A DNA stretch of 64,000 bases, from the NCBI GenBank assembly GCA_043807765.1, contig JAZDFQ010000094.1:1-64000 (forward strand). Reading direction: 5' to 3'. Position 1 is the first letter of the stretch; every line of letters starts with the position of its first letter. The notes under the pieces were generated by a model that was not told the DNA's origin, ran no database searches, and worked only from the letters and a program-made list of their open reading frames with translations. Made by a program: the position numbers and the translations under genes. The stretch is from Stygiobacter sp043807765 (lineage in GTDB: Bacteria; Bacteroidota; Ignavibacteria; Ignavibacteriales; Melioribacteraceae). Shown one piece after another: positions 8,674 through 16,747 of this stretch.

Positions 8674-9393
8674 ATGGTTTACTGGCGAAAAACATATGAA
8701 CGTAATTATGCAAAGGGAATAGCCGGAAGTATTCTACTTCACTTAATTCTGGTTTTATTTCTATTAATACCTAAGTGCGAAGAACCGGTTTTGCCGGAAA
8801 GAGTTTATATACACACATATGATGTTACAGTTTTACAACAAGCACTTGATGCAAAAGACATAATTGGTGACGGATTAGGTATTGGAGGTTCATCCGGTTT
8901 AGGAAATAACCCGAATGCACAACCTACAAACAGCAAACAAGCATTGTTTGCTAATCCGGTTGCTTCATCAACACCGGATGAAATGGATTTTGGAATGATA
9001 ACCAACTTTAACAAATCGGATTCAACGGCAAAAGAGGGATTTGGAAACAGCCAAGGAAGTGGTTACGGAAGCGGAAGCGGTGGCGGAAAAGGTGATGGGG
9101 TTGGCAGCGGAATTGGAACGGGAAAGGTTTATCAATCACTGCCATTTGCGCCAAGACAGATTTTAGAAGTCTTACCCGATAACACTAACGAAACAAAAGG
9201 TTACATCATACTTGGTTTGCGGATTGGAACAGATGGCAAAGTTCAAGAACATAAAATTCTATTTAACTCTATGGATGATGCAGAATTGCTACAGAAAGTA
9301 TTGGACGCCGCTCAAAAATCCAGATGGCAGACAGTAAAGATGGGGGGTGAAAAGGTAGAATACTGGATCGAAAAGAAATATAGATTTGATTAA
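8674..9393 (+). CDS. TonB-like energy-transducer family protein
   Basis: A 239-residue protein with one N-terminal membrane anchor (about residues 16-36), a Gly/Ser/Asn-rich linker (about 65-155) and a C-terminal domain of about 70 residues. That domain has the TonB C-terminal pattern (IILGLRIGTDGKVQEHKIL ... AAQKSRWQ), in which strands and a helix bind outer-membrane partners. TonB normally carries energy from ExbB-ExbD to outer-membrane receptors; here no exbBD is adjacent, and linkage to the two GWxTD proteins suggests a dedicated partner or a structural role. The linker is glycine-rich rather than proline-rich, unlike classical TonB. Confidence 0.75.
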   Translation: MVYWRKTYERNYAKGIAGSILLHLILVLFLLIPKCEEPVLPERVYIHTYDVTVLQQALDAKDIIGDGLGIGGSSGLGNNPNAQPTNSKQALFANPVASSTPDEMDFGMITNFNKSDSTAKEGFGNSQGSGYGSGSGGGKGDGVGSGIGTGKVYQSLPFAPRQILEVLPDNTNETKGYIILGLRIGTDGKVQEHKILFNSMDDAELLQKVLDAAQKSRWQTVKMGGEKVEYWIEKKYRFD

Positions 9394-9469
9394 TCTAACT
9401 GTATTTACTAAGAAAAATCTCAATTCTAAATTCTTTATATTTGGCGGTAATTAAAGGAAAAACACGAAA

Positions 9470-10837
9470 GTGATTTACCAGTCACCGCAGAAAAATATAA
9501 TAGTTGTTGGCGGGAATGCCGCCGGTCCGGCCGCTGCGGCAAAGGCTAAACGTGTTGCTCCGAATGCAACTGTAACAATATTCGAGGCGGGGGATTTTAT
9601 CTCCACCGGAACGTGCGAACTACCTTATGTGCTTTCCAATGTAATAAGTGATTATGAAAAGATACTTTTCTTTACCCCGGAAAAATTTGAAGCTGAAAAA
9701 GGGGTTAAAGTTTTTACCAGACACAGAGTTGAAAAAATAAACCGCAATACAAAAACAGTCTCGGTAAGAAATTTAGTAAGCAATCATCTAATAGATTTTC
9801 CATACGATAAACTTATTCTCGCCACCGGATCAAGAGCTAAGAGACTTGAGTGTTTCTCATCGAATCTAACAAACGTTTTCACATTCAAGACCATTGCTGA
9901 TTTATTAGCTGTTAAGAAATACATTAAGCAGAAGAACGCTAAAAAAGTTTTGGTTGTAGGTAGCGGATATATTGGTTTGGAATTAAGCGAAGCACTAACA
10001 GCGCTAAACTGTCAAGTAATACTGATTGAAAAAGAATTATTACCGATGCCAAGTGCAGAGTCTGAAATAAGAAGTAAGATCAAAGATTTGCTTGCCGATA
10101 AAGGAATAGAGTTTTACGGCGGAATAGATTCTCCAAAATTTTATTATGGAGAGGAAAATGTTAAGAGCATCGAAATAGATGGCTGGCGGAAAGAGATTGA
10201 TCTGGTAATACAAGCAATTGGATTTGAACCGAATATTGATCTTGCATTAGCCGCAAAACTTGAAGTCGGCAGACGAGGGGGAATTAAAGTAGATTCCAAA
10301 CTCCGGACGAGTGATTCAAATATTCTTGCCGCCGGGGACTGCATTGAAGTGGTAAATAGAATAACGAACAGAACGGAATTCATTCCGCTAGCAACATACG
10401 CAAGAGATTACGGTTACGTTGCCGGAGAAAATGCAGCCGGAGGAAACAGTTTCGTTCAGCCGGTAATAAAAAACATTTCCGTTAAACTTTTCGAAAGTGT
10501 ATTTGCCGGAATAGGCTTGAACGCAGAAGAATGTAAGTTTCATAATTTAAGAGTGAACACAGTTAGCGCCGAAGCCAACAATCTTGTAAAAGTAATGCCC
10601 GGCTCGCGAAGCAGTTACGGAACAGTAGTTTATGAAATTGGAAGCGAGAGAATTCTTGGCGCAAACTTTTTAGGAGGAAATGAAGTAACCGGCTACGCCG
10701 ATCTAATCGGATTAATGATACAAAACAAAATGAGAATAAGTGAATTGGCTAAACAAAATTTTAATTACACGCCGCCTCTTACACCATTTGTTAATCTGCT
10801 TTCACTTCTTGGTAAAAAAATCGAAAAAAGGAAATAA
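9470..10837 (+). CDS. FAD/NAD-dependent CoA-disulfide reductase-like enzyme
   Basis: A 455-residue pyridine nucleotide-disulfide reductase of the CoA-disulfide reductase/NADH oxidase class. An FAD-binding GGNAAGPAAA motif lies near the N terminus, an active-site cysteine lies in STGTCELPY (about residue 48), a second dinucleotide motif (VVGSGYIGLELSEAL) binds NAD(P)H, and the FAD-contacting ILAAGDC motif is present. It should reduce low-molecular-weight thiol disulfides or oxygen in the cytoplasm. The start codon is GTG, after AAAGGAA. It abuts upp with no gap, suggesting cotranscription. Bacillithiol synthesis (bshC) elsewhere in the window makes thiol redox work plausible. Confidence 0.82.
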   Translation: MIYQSPQKNIIVVGGNAAGPAAAAKAKRVAPNATVTIFEAGDFISTGTCELPYVLSNVISDYEKILFFTPEKFEAEKGVKVFTRHRVEKINRNTKTVSVRNLVSNHLIDFPYDKLILATGSRAKRLECFSSNLTNVFTFKTIADLLAVKKYIKQKNAKKVLVVGSGYIGLELSEALTALNCQVILIEKELLPMPSAESEIRSKIKDLLADKGIEFYGGIDSPKFYYGEENVKSIEIDGWRKEIDLVIQAIGFEPNIDLALAAKLEVGRRGGIKVDSKLRTSDSNILAAGDCIEVVNRITNRTEFIPLATYARDYGYVAGENAAGGNSFVQPVIKNISVKLFESVFAGIGLNAEECKFHNLRVNTVSAEANNLVKVMPGSRSSYGTVVYEIGSERILGANFLGGNEVTGYADLIGLMIQNKMRISELAKQNFNYTPPLTPFVNLLSLLGKKIEKRK

Positions 10838-11464
10838 ATGAAAAACTTCAATCTTGTTGATAATCCTTTAGTAAAGAGAGATGTAACGGTCCTTCGTAAT
10901 AAAGAAACAGATACTGCGGCTTTCAGAGCGGCATTGAACAGAGTTTCGTATGCAATCGCAATAGAGCTTGCCAAAATGCTGGAGCTTACTGAAATAGAAG
11001 TGGCAACACCGCTTGAAGTAACAAAAGGCTATAAACTGAAAAAACAAATTGTACTTGTGCCGGTATTGCGCGCGGGCTTAAGCATGGTTGATGCGTTTTT
11101 GAAAATGATTCCCGATGCAAAAGTGGGACACATTGGGCTTCAGCGTGATGAAGTAACATTGCAGCCGATTGATTATTATTATAAAGCTCCGTCGCATTTA
11201 GATCAAAGCATAACAATTGTTCTCGATCCTATGCTTGCAACCGGCGGTAGCGCGGTAGCATCATTTAATTCGTTGAAAAAGAAGGGTGCAAACAATTGTA
11301 TCTTAGCATGTCTAATTGCGGCACCGGAAGGAATCAAAAAAATGGAAGAAGGTCATCCCGATATTCAAATTTTTTCTGCCGCGCTCGATAGACAGTTGAG
11401 CAATATCGGTTACATTCTGCCGGGACTCGGCGATGCCGGCGATAGAACATTTGGTACTTTTTAA
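10838..11464 (+). CDS. upp: Uracil phosphoribosyltransferase
   Basis: A 208-residue enzyme converting uracil and PRPP to UMP in pyrimidine salvage. The PRPP-binding motif appears as VLDPMLATGGSA near residue 127, and the uracil-binding C-terminal region PGLGDAGDRTFGT is intact. Length equals that of the bacterial family (about 208-210). The ATG follows the stop codon of the preceding flavoprotein directly, and rel begins 15 bases after its stop, so the three genes are probably one transcription unit. Confidence 0.95.
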   Translation: MKNFNLVDNPLVKRDVTVLRNKETDTAAFRAALNRVSYAIAIELAKMLELTEIEVATPLEVTKGYKLKKQIVLVPVLRAGLSMVDAFLKMIPDAKVGHIGLQRDEVTLQPIDYYYKAPSHLDQSITIVLDPMLATGGSAVASFNSLKKKGANNCILACLIAAPEGIKKMEEGHPDIQIFSAALDRQLSNIGYILPGLGDAGDRTFGTF

Positions 11465-11479
11465 TTAAGCGATAAAGCA

Positions 11480-13657
11480 ATGGAAATCACATTTAGTATA
11501 AAACATCAGCGAATGCTGGACGATCTACTCGTCAATTGCCGGTCGAGTCTGCCATCGGTAAATGAGGAACTGATTAAGAAAGCGTTTCAGTTGAGTTACG
11601 AATCGCACAAGAATGATTTCCGTGCATCGGGGGAGCCTTACTTCAATCACCCCTACGAAGTATCGATGATAGTCGCAAAAGAAATTTCTCTGGATGATAT
11701 TTCTGTCGTTAGCGCCTTATTGCATGATGTAGTTGAAGACAGCGATATTAGTCTTGAGTTCATTACAAAAGAATTTGGTTTGGAAGTATCCGAGATAGTT
11801 GACGGCGTTACAAAAATAGGCGGTGTGTTTAAGGGACAAGAAATAACACAAGCTGAGAACTACAGAAAATTGCTTCTTTCGATGATTAAAGATGTGCGTG
11901 TTATTTTAGTAAAGTTTGCGGATAGACTGCACAACATGCACACACTTGAATTTGTTTCGCCGCAGAAGCAGAGACGAATCGCAAAAGAAACTTTGGAAAT
12001 CTACGCGCCGTTTGCCCACCGTTTTGGTCTTGGGATTCTGAAATGGGAAATGGAAGACCTCGCGTTTAAGTATTTAAACAAAGACGCTTATGATGATATT
12101 GCTAAGAAAATAAAAGATACTCGCCGCGACCGAGAAGCCTTTATTCTAAGATTCTCCAAACCGATACGTGAACAACTTGATGAACATGGATTGAAATATG
12201 AGATAAGCGGTAGGCCGAAACACCTTTACAGCATTTATCGTAAAATGGTAATGCAGAATAGACCGTTTGAAGACATTTATGATTTACTCGCAATCCGCGC
12301 AATCATCGAAAGCAATGATTCAAATGATTGTTATTATGTACTTGGTATGGTTAATCAGTTGTACAAGCCAATCGCAGATCGTTTCAAAGATTTTATTTCG
12401 ATTCCGAAGAAGAATAATTATCAATCTATACATACAACTGTAATTGGTCCGGAAGGCAAGTTAGTTGAAGTTCAGATACGCACACGTAAGATGCATGAGA
12501 TTGCAGAGAAAGGTGTTGCCGCACACTGGAAATATAAAGAACATGTTGCAGCCCAAGATCAAGATCTGGAAGACTGGGTAAACTGGGTTCGAGATATTTT
12601 CGAGAACGCTTCCAAAGATGAAGCCTCAAAAGAAATTATTGCCAGTTTCAAACTAAATTTATTCCAGGATGAAATTTATATATTCACCCCGAAAGGAGAT
12701 TTACGCCGCTTACCGATGAATTCAACTCCGGTTGATTTCGCGTTCGAAGTACACAGTAATGTTGGTTACCACTGCATCGGTGCAAAAGTAAACGGCAAGA
12801 TTGTTCCACTAGATACTGTTCTGCACAGCGGGGATCAAGTTGAAATTATCACATCTAAAAATCAGAGACCGAATAAAAGCTGGCTTCAGTTTCTTCAAAC
12901 TCACAAAGCAAAAAACAATGTTCGTAAGTTTTTAAATAAAGAAGAGGAAAAACTTTACGATACCGGAAAAGAGATTTGGGATAAGAAGATTAAAAAGCTC
13001 AAACTTACTTTTACTCCCGATGATGTAACTAAACTTGCCCGCAAACTGAAGTATGATAATCACCGTCAGTTTTACAGTGCGGTTGCAATGGATAAATTTA
13101 ATCTGGACGAGATATTAAATCCGGAACCGGAACAAGAACAAAGAACAGCTCCCGAAGTAGGGTTTGATAAATTTGTAGATATTGCAAGAACAGCTGCTGG
13201 AACAGTAGTAGTTGAAGGTGATCATAAAGGGCTGGCTTATACCTACGCCAAATGCTGCAGTCCCATTCCGGGTGATCCCGTTATTGGTTATGTGACAATT
13301 GGCGAAGGAATTAAAATTCACCGCAAGGATTGTAAGAATTTGATTAATATGCTTAAAGCTGGTGAAGAAAGATTAGTCCCGGTTGGATGGCCGAAAGCTA
13401 ACAATACATTTTTCGTTGCCGGAATTACCTTAAGAGGTGATGATATGCCCGGATTATTGAAAGATATTTCCAACAGCATAACTACATATCAGAACACAAA
13501 CATTAAATCGGTCAACATAGCTACTCAAGATTCTATGTTCAAAGGTACAATCACGGTTTATGTAAAGGATATAGAGCATTTGAATAAGCTTATAGAACGC
13601 TTGAAAAAGAATAAAGGCATTTACACCGTAGAAAGATTTGATGCGGAAAACCAATAG
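11480..13657 (+). CDS. rel: Bifunctional (p)ppGpp synthetase/hydrolase
   Basis: A 725-residue long RelA/SpoT homologue with the full domain order. An HD hydrolase domain comes first (LLHDVVED near residue 84, KFADRLHN near 145). The synthetase domain follows (RPKHLYSIYRKM, YQSIHTTV, VEIQIRT), then TGS (about 390-450), a zinc-finger-like region with CCSPIPGD, and a C-terminal ACT domain. Both active sites look intact, so it should make and degrade the alarmone during starvation. It is the housekeeping enzyme, distinct from the split synthetase and hydrolase in the 23-29 kb island. The start ATG at 11480 follows upp closely. Confidence 0.95.
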   Translation: MEITFSIKHQRMLDDLLVNCRSSLPSVNEELIKKAFQLSYESHKNDFRASGEPYFNHPYEVSMIVAKEISLDDISVVSALLHDVVEDSDISLEFITKEFGLEVSEIVDGVTKIGGVFKGQEITQAENYRKLLLSMIKDVRVILVKFADRLHNMHTLEFVSPQKQRRIAKETLEIYAPFAHRFGLGILKWEMEDLAFKYLNKDAYDDIAKKIKDTRRDREAFILRFSKPIREQLDEHGLKYEISGRPKHLYSIYRKMVMQNRPFEDIYDLLAIRAIIESNDSNDCYYVLGMVNQLYKPIADRFKDFISIPKKNNYQSIHTTVIGPEGKLVEVQIRTRKMHEIAEKGVAAHWKYKEHVAAQDQDLEDWVNWVRDIFENASKDEASKEIIASFKLNLFQDEIYIFTPKGDLRRLPMNSTPVDFAFEVHSNVGYHCIGAKVNGKIVPLDTVLHSGDQVEIITSKNQRPNKSWLQFLQTHKAKNNVRKFLNKEEEKLYDTGKEIWDKKIKKLKLTFTPDDVTKLARKLKYDNHRQFYSAVAMDKFNLDEILNPEPEQEQRTAPEVGFDKFVDIARTAAGTVVVEGDHKGLAYTYAKCCSPIPGDPVIGYVTIGEGIKIHRKDCKNLINMLKAGEERLVPVGWPKANNTFFVAGITLRGDDMPGLLKDISNSITTYQNTNIKSVNIATQDSMFKGTITVYVKDIEHLNKLIERLKKNKGIYTVERFDAENQ

Positions 13658-13667
13658 AAGAGCATAA

Positions 13668-14084
13668 TTGAAAGAAGAAAGAACGCTTGCACTCGATTAC
13701 GGTATCAAACGGATTGGAATTGCAATCACTGATCCGCTAAATATATTTGCTTATCCTTTAGTAACTCTTTTCAATGATTACACCTTTCCCGAAAAATTTA
13801 AAAAGCTTCTCACCGAATACAATGTAGTAAGAATTTTAGTTGGAATGCCTTTTAAGGAAAGCGGAGAGGATTCTGTTACGAGCAAAGCAGTACATGAATT
13901 TGTTGAGGAAATAAAAAAATATATCTCTTTGGAAATCATTTTTGTTGATGAAAGATATTCTTCGGAAATAGCCAAACAGCGGATCATAGAGTCGGTTCCT
14001 TCCAAGAAGAAAAGAAGGGACAAAGGATTAGTTGATAAAAACGCCGCCGCAGTCATTCTCGAAGACTACTTAAAGAACAATTAA
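13668..14084 (+). CDS. ruvX: Putative pre-16S rRNA nuclease / Holliday junction resolvase-like
   Basis: A 138-residue YqgF/RuvX family protein with an RNase H-like fold. Motifs are LALDYGIKRIGIAI near the N terminus, LVGMPF in the middle, VDERYSS, and a C-terminal DKNAAAVILEDYL. The family processes 16S rRNA ends and has been proposed to resolve junctions. The start is TTG, preceded by AGAAGAG; it is the only start that keeps the conserved first strand. It begins 10 bases after rel and ends the operon; a weak hairpin follows at about 14083-14115. Confidence 0.9.
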   Translation: MKEERTLALDYGIKRIGIAITDPLNIFAYPLVTLFNDYTFPEKFKKLLTEYNVVRILVGMPFKESGEDSVTSKAVHEFVEEIKKYISLEIIFVDERYSSEIAKQRIIESVPSKKKRRDKGLVDKNAAAVILEDYLKNN

Positions 14085-14122
14085 CGCCTTAAAAAGGCAT
14101 CTCTAATTGGGCGTTTATTATT

Positions 14123-14151
14123 TTGACATTTTTAACTATATGAACTATTTT
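14123..14151 (+). promoter_or_regulatory. Likely promoter of the microcompartment shell genes
   Basis: TTGACA (14123-14128) and TATTTT (14146-14151) are separated by 17 bases in the only sizeable gap upstream of the first shell gene. The sequence TATTTTG also approaches the Bacteroidota box TAnnTTTG. A ribosome site GGAG (14176-14179) lies seven bases before the ATG. Confidence 0.5.
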
Positions 14152-14186
14152 GTAAACAAATAAAAAATCAAATTCGGAGCAAAAAT

Positions 14187-14468
14187 ATGACACTTGATGC
14201 ACTTGGAATGATTGAAACAAAAGGATTAGTTGGGGCTATTGAAGCTGCGGACGCAATGGTAAAAGCGGCTAAAGTAGAATTATTAGGGAAAGAAACTATT
14301 GGCGGCGGATATGTAACTGTAATGGTTCGCGGTGATGTTGGTGCTGTTAAAGCAGCTACAGATGCCGGTGCTGCTGCAGCTCAGAGAGTTGGTGAATTAG
14401 TATCAGTACATGTTATTCCACGTCCTCATACAGACGTAGAACTTATTCTTCCAAAACGCACTAAGTAA
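14187..14468 (+). CDS. BMC-domain hexameric shell protein (PduA/EutM type)
   Basis: A 93-residue single BMC-domain protein, the usual size of a hexamer-forming shell protein. The family hallmarks are ALGMIETKGLVGAIEAADAMVKAA at the start (quoted in part: IETKGLVGAIEAAD), GDVGAVKAATDAGAAAA in the middle, and VIPRPH at the end. Such hexamers tile the facets of a bacterial microcompartment and form metabolite pores. A second BMC gene follows after 9 bases; a deoC carrying a possible cargo tag lies 8 kb downstream. Confidence 0.94.
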   Translation: MTLDALGMIETKGLVGAIEAADAMVKAAKVELLGKETIGGGYVTVMVRGDVGAVKAATDAGAAAAQRVGELVSVHVIPRPHTDVELILPKRTK

Positions 14469-14477
14469 TTTTACGTT

Positions 14478-15149
14478 ATGCTCTTAGCTCTTGGACTTAT
14501 TGAAACCAAAGGGTTGATTGGCGCTATTGAAGCTGCTGATGCGATGGTAAAAGCAGCTAATGTAAAGTTGGTCAGCAAAGAAAAAATTACAGCGGCTTTG
14601 GTTACTATCAAAGTTGTTGGGGAAGTTGCGGCAGTAAAAGCAGCAGTAGATGCCGGAGCAGCCGCTGCTCAAAGAGTAGGTCAACTTGTTGCCGCTCATG
14701 TAATTCCTCGCCCGGATGATCAGATTGAATGTTTAATCTCTGATATGCCTCTTGAAGAACCAAAAGAAGAAGTTTTACCTAAAGTAAAAAAGGTTAAAGA
14801 AAAGGTAGAAGAGAAGCCGGTGGTTGATTCTCTCTTTAGCCAAGTTGAAAAAGAGCCGAAGAATAAAACAGAAGTTGAAAAGCCGGTAATTTCCAGAATT
14901 GAGGAATTGAAATCGGAAGCTTTGGAAGAAGCAGAAGAAATTATATCTGAAGAAGAAACTGCTTCAGATGAAAATGAACCAATTATTTCAGATGGTGTTA
15001 CTGTTCCTCCCGAAAGCGAACTATTGGGATTGAACGTACATAAGCTTCGTCATTTAGCCCGTTCGTTCGAGAATTTTCCGATAAAGGGAAGGCAAATTTC
15101 AAGAGCAAATAGAGAAGTTTTAATCGAATTCTTTAATCAGATCCGATAA
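14478..15149 (+). CDS. BMC-domain shell protein with long C-terminal extension
   Basis: A 223-residue protein. Residues 1-90 are a BMC domain closely similar to the preceding gene product (IETKGLIGAIEAAD, VIPRPDDQ). Residues 91-185 form an acidic, low-complexity, Glu/Lys-rich linker. The last 40 residues (LNVHKLRHLARSFENFPIKG...) resemble a SAP/Rho-N-like helix-extended-helix motif. PduK-like shell proteins with extensions are known in several microcompartments; the tail may bind cargo or nucleic acid (inference). No clear ribosome site is seen, so it may be coupled to the upstream gene. Confidence 0.88.
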   Translation: MLLALGLIETKGLIGAIEAADAMVKAANVKLVSKEKITAALVTIKVVGEVAAVKAAVDAGAAAAQRVGQLVAAHVIPRPDDQIECLISDMPLEEPKEEVLPKVKKVKEKVEEKPVVDSLFSQVEKEPKNKTEVEKPVISRIEELKSEALEEAEEIISEEETASDENEPIISDGVTVPPESELLGLNVHKLRHLARSFENFPIKGRQISRANREVLIEFFNQIR

Positions 15150-15174
15150 TAATTATTTGAAATATAAGTTTGGC

Positions 15175-15202
15175 AAAACTCCACGTCTGTGGAGTTTTTT
15201 TT
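15175..15202 (+). terminator. Rho-independent terminator after the BMC genes
   Basis: A ten-base-pair stem (AAAACTCCAC, loop GTCT, GTGGAGTTTT) runs directly into a tract of T residues ending at 15202. It lies 25 bases after the shell gene stop and only 10 bases before the next ATG. Confidence 0.85.
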
Positions 15203-15212
15203 ATATTTAAAC

Positions 15213-16124
15213 ATGAAGAAAAAAATAATAACCATTTCATTTATTGCATTATTATCCGCAGTTTTCTGGGGCATTGTGGCTATGTCGCAAGATTATATTG
15301 CCACTATCAAAGTTCGTATTGTATATACTGACTTGCCCAAAAACTATTCGGTTGGGAATACTTCATTAACAGAATCGTATCTGCAAGTGAAGGGAAAGGG
15401 ATGGGAATTAGCCAAGCTTACAGTTGGCTCGTATACTGACTTCTATGTATCGGTTCATAAAAGAGCCGGAAGACACAAAAAAGATTTGGGAGACTTCATT
15501 GAATCTAATCAGTGGCTTTTCCCATCGATGCAGATTTTGCAAATTTCCCCTTCGCAAATCGAATTCGATATTGACCGAATCAATTCGAAAGTTGTAAGAG
15601 TCTCAAATAATTTTAGACTGAATTTTAAACCGGGATTTGATTCTACATCTCAAGTCATATTGCAGCCATCAACTGTAGAAATATTCGGTTCAAATTCTCT
15701 TTTGCAGTCGATAGATTCTATCAACACAACTACACAAGAATTTAATGATCTATCGGAAACAATAAGTTCTTACGTGCAACTGCAAGAGATTCCGGGTGTT
15801 AGATACTCTGTGAATCGTGTAAGATTGGATGTTGAAGTTCAGAAAATTGTCGAAAAGAGTTTTAGCGGAATCCCGGTTGAAGTAAAGAATGTACCGGCTT
15901 CAAAAGAACTTATTCTTTATCCTTCAAAACTGGATATAGTTTTGAGAGGCGGAATAAACAAACTTGGTAGGCTTACAAACGACAGTATTATAGTTGTGGT
16001 TGATTATTGGGAAGCACTAAAAGAAGAAGGGGGCAAGGTAGAGCCGGAAATTATAGCTCCGAATTTTACCAAAGTAATATCGGCGGAACCTAAAAAACTA
16101 GAATACATAATAAAACAATACTAA
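15213..16124 (+). CDS. YbbR-like domain protein
   Basis: The start is taken at ATG 15213 (MKKKIITISFIALLSA); the longer GTG frame would begin inside the terminator hairpin. The roughly 303-residue protein has one N-terminal membrane segment and extracytoplasmic YbbR-like beta repeats. Related CdaR proteins in Firmicutes regulate a diadenylate cyclase, but no cyclase gene is adjacent here, so that role is not implied. It precedes tmk by one base and is probably cotranscribed with it. The leader between the terminator and the ATG is very short, so expression may depend on read-through. Confidence 0.75.
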   Translation: MKKKIITISFIALLSAVFWGIVAMSQDYIATIKVRIVYTDLPKNYSVGNTSLTESYLQVKGKGWELAKLTVGSYTDFYVSVHKRAGRHKKDLGDFIESNQWLFPSMQILQISPSQIEFDIDRINSKVVRVSNNFRLNFKPGFDSTSQVILQPSTVEIFGSNSLLQSIDSINTTTQEFNDLSETISSYVQLQEIPGVRYSVNRVRLDVEVQKIVEKSFSGIPVEVKNVPASKELILYPSKLDIVLRGGINKLGRLTNDSIIVVVDYWEALKEEGGKVEPEIIAPNFTKVISAEPKKLEYIIKQY

Positions 16125-16125
16125 C

Positions 16126-16743
16126 ATGTTCATAACATTTGAAGGTTTAGATTTTTGCGGTAAGTCAACTCAAGTACAGTTGCTTGAAAAATTATTAATT
16201 GATGAGGGGCATAAAGTTAAAATTATACGCGAACCCGGCGGAACAAACATTTCAGAAAAAATTAGAAATGTTTTGCTGGATAAGAAAAATTCGGAAATGC
16301 TGATAGAGACTGAACTTGTTTTATTTGCTGCAAGCCGTGCTCAATTAGTCGGAGAAGTGATCATTCCATTGCTTGATAAAAAAGCATTTGTAATTTCAGA
16401 TAGATTTCATGATTCTTCGATAGCTTATCAAGCTTTCGGCAGAGGAATAAATTTGGAATTTGTTTCGGAACTACAAAAATTTGTCATCGGCAAAGCCGTC
16501 CCCGATTTAACTTTTCTAATTGATATTCCGATTGAAGAAGTAGTTAGAAGAAAAGCTCTGGTTAAACATGTTCAGCTTGACCGGATTGAAAGATCAAAAA
16601 TGGATTTTTATGAGAAAGTTAGAGAGGGTTACCTTTACTTAGCTGAAAAAGAAAAAAGATTTCGAAAAATAGATGGCACTTTAACGATTGAGCAAATCCA
16701 AAAAATTATTGTTGATGAAATAACAGAATATTCGAAAGGATGA
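16126..16743 (+). CDS. tmk: Thymidylate kinase
   Basis: A 205-residue enzyme phosphorylating dTMP to dTDP with ATP. The P-loop is in FEGLDFCGKSTQ (residues 4-15), the DR(F/Y) substrate motif is SDRFHDSSIAYQ, and the lid region follows with basic residues. Length is typical of the family. The Cys in the P-loop (DFCGKST, where DGAGKST is usual) is a mild variant. It lies between the YbbR gene and a C-terminal processing protease with almost no spacing. Confidence 0.93.
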   Translation: MFITFEGLDFCGKSTQVQLLEKLLIDEGHKVKIIREPGGTNISEKIRNVLLDKKNSEMLIETELVLFAASRAQLVGEVIIPLLDKKAFVISDRFHDSSIAYQAFGRGINLEFVSELQKFVIGKAVPDLTFLIDIPIEEVVRRKALVKHVQLDRIERSKMDFYEKVREGYLYLAEKEKRFRKIDGTLTIEQIQKIIVDEITEYSKG

Positions 16744-16747
16744 TTTG

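Noticed and set aside
11480..13657. rel as part of the conflict system
   Set aside because: It has the full housekeeping domain set, lies in a core operon with upp and ruvX, and is far from the island.
15189..15212. GTG start extending the YbbR protein by eight residues
   Set aside because: It would begin within the terminator hairpin; the ATG at 15213 opens a proper membrane segment.
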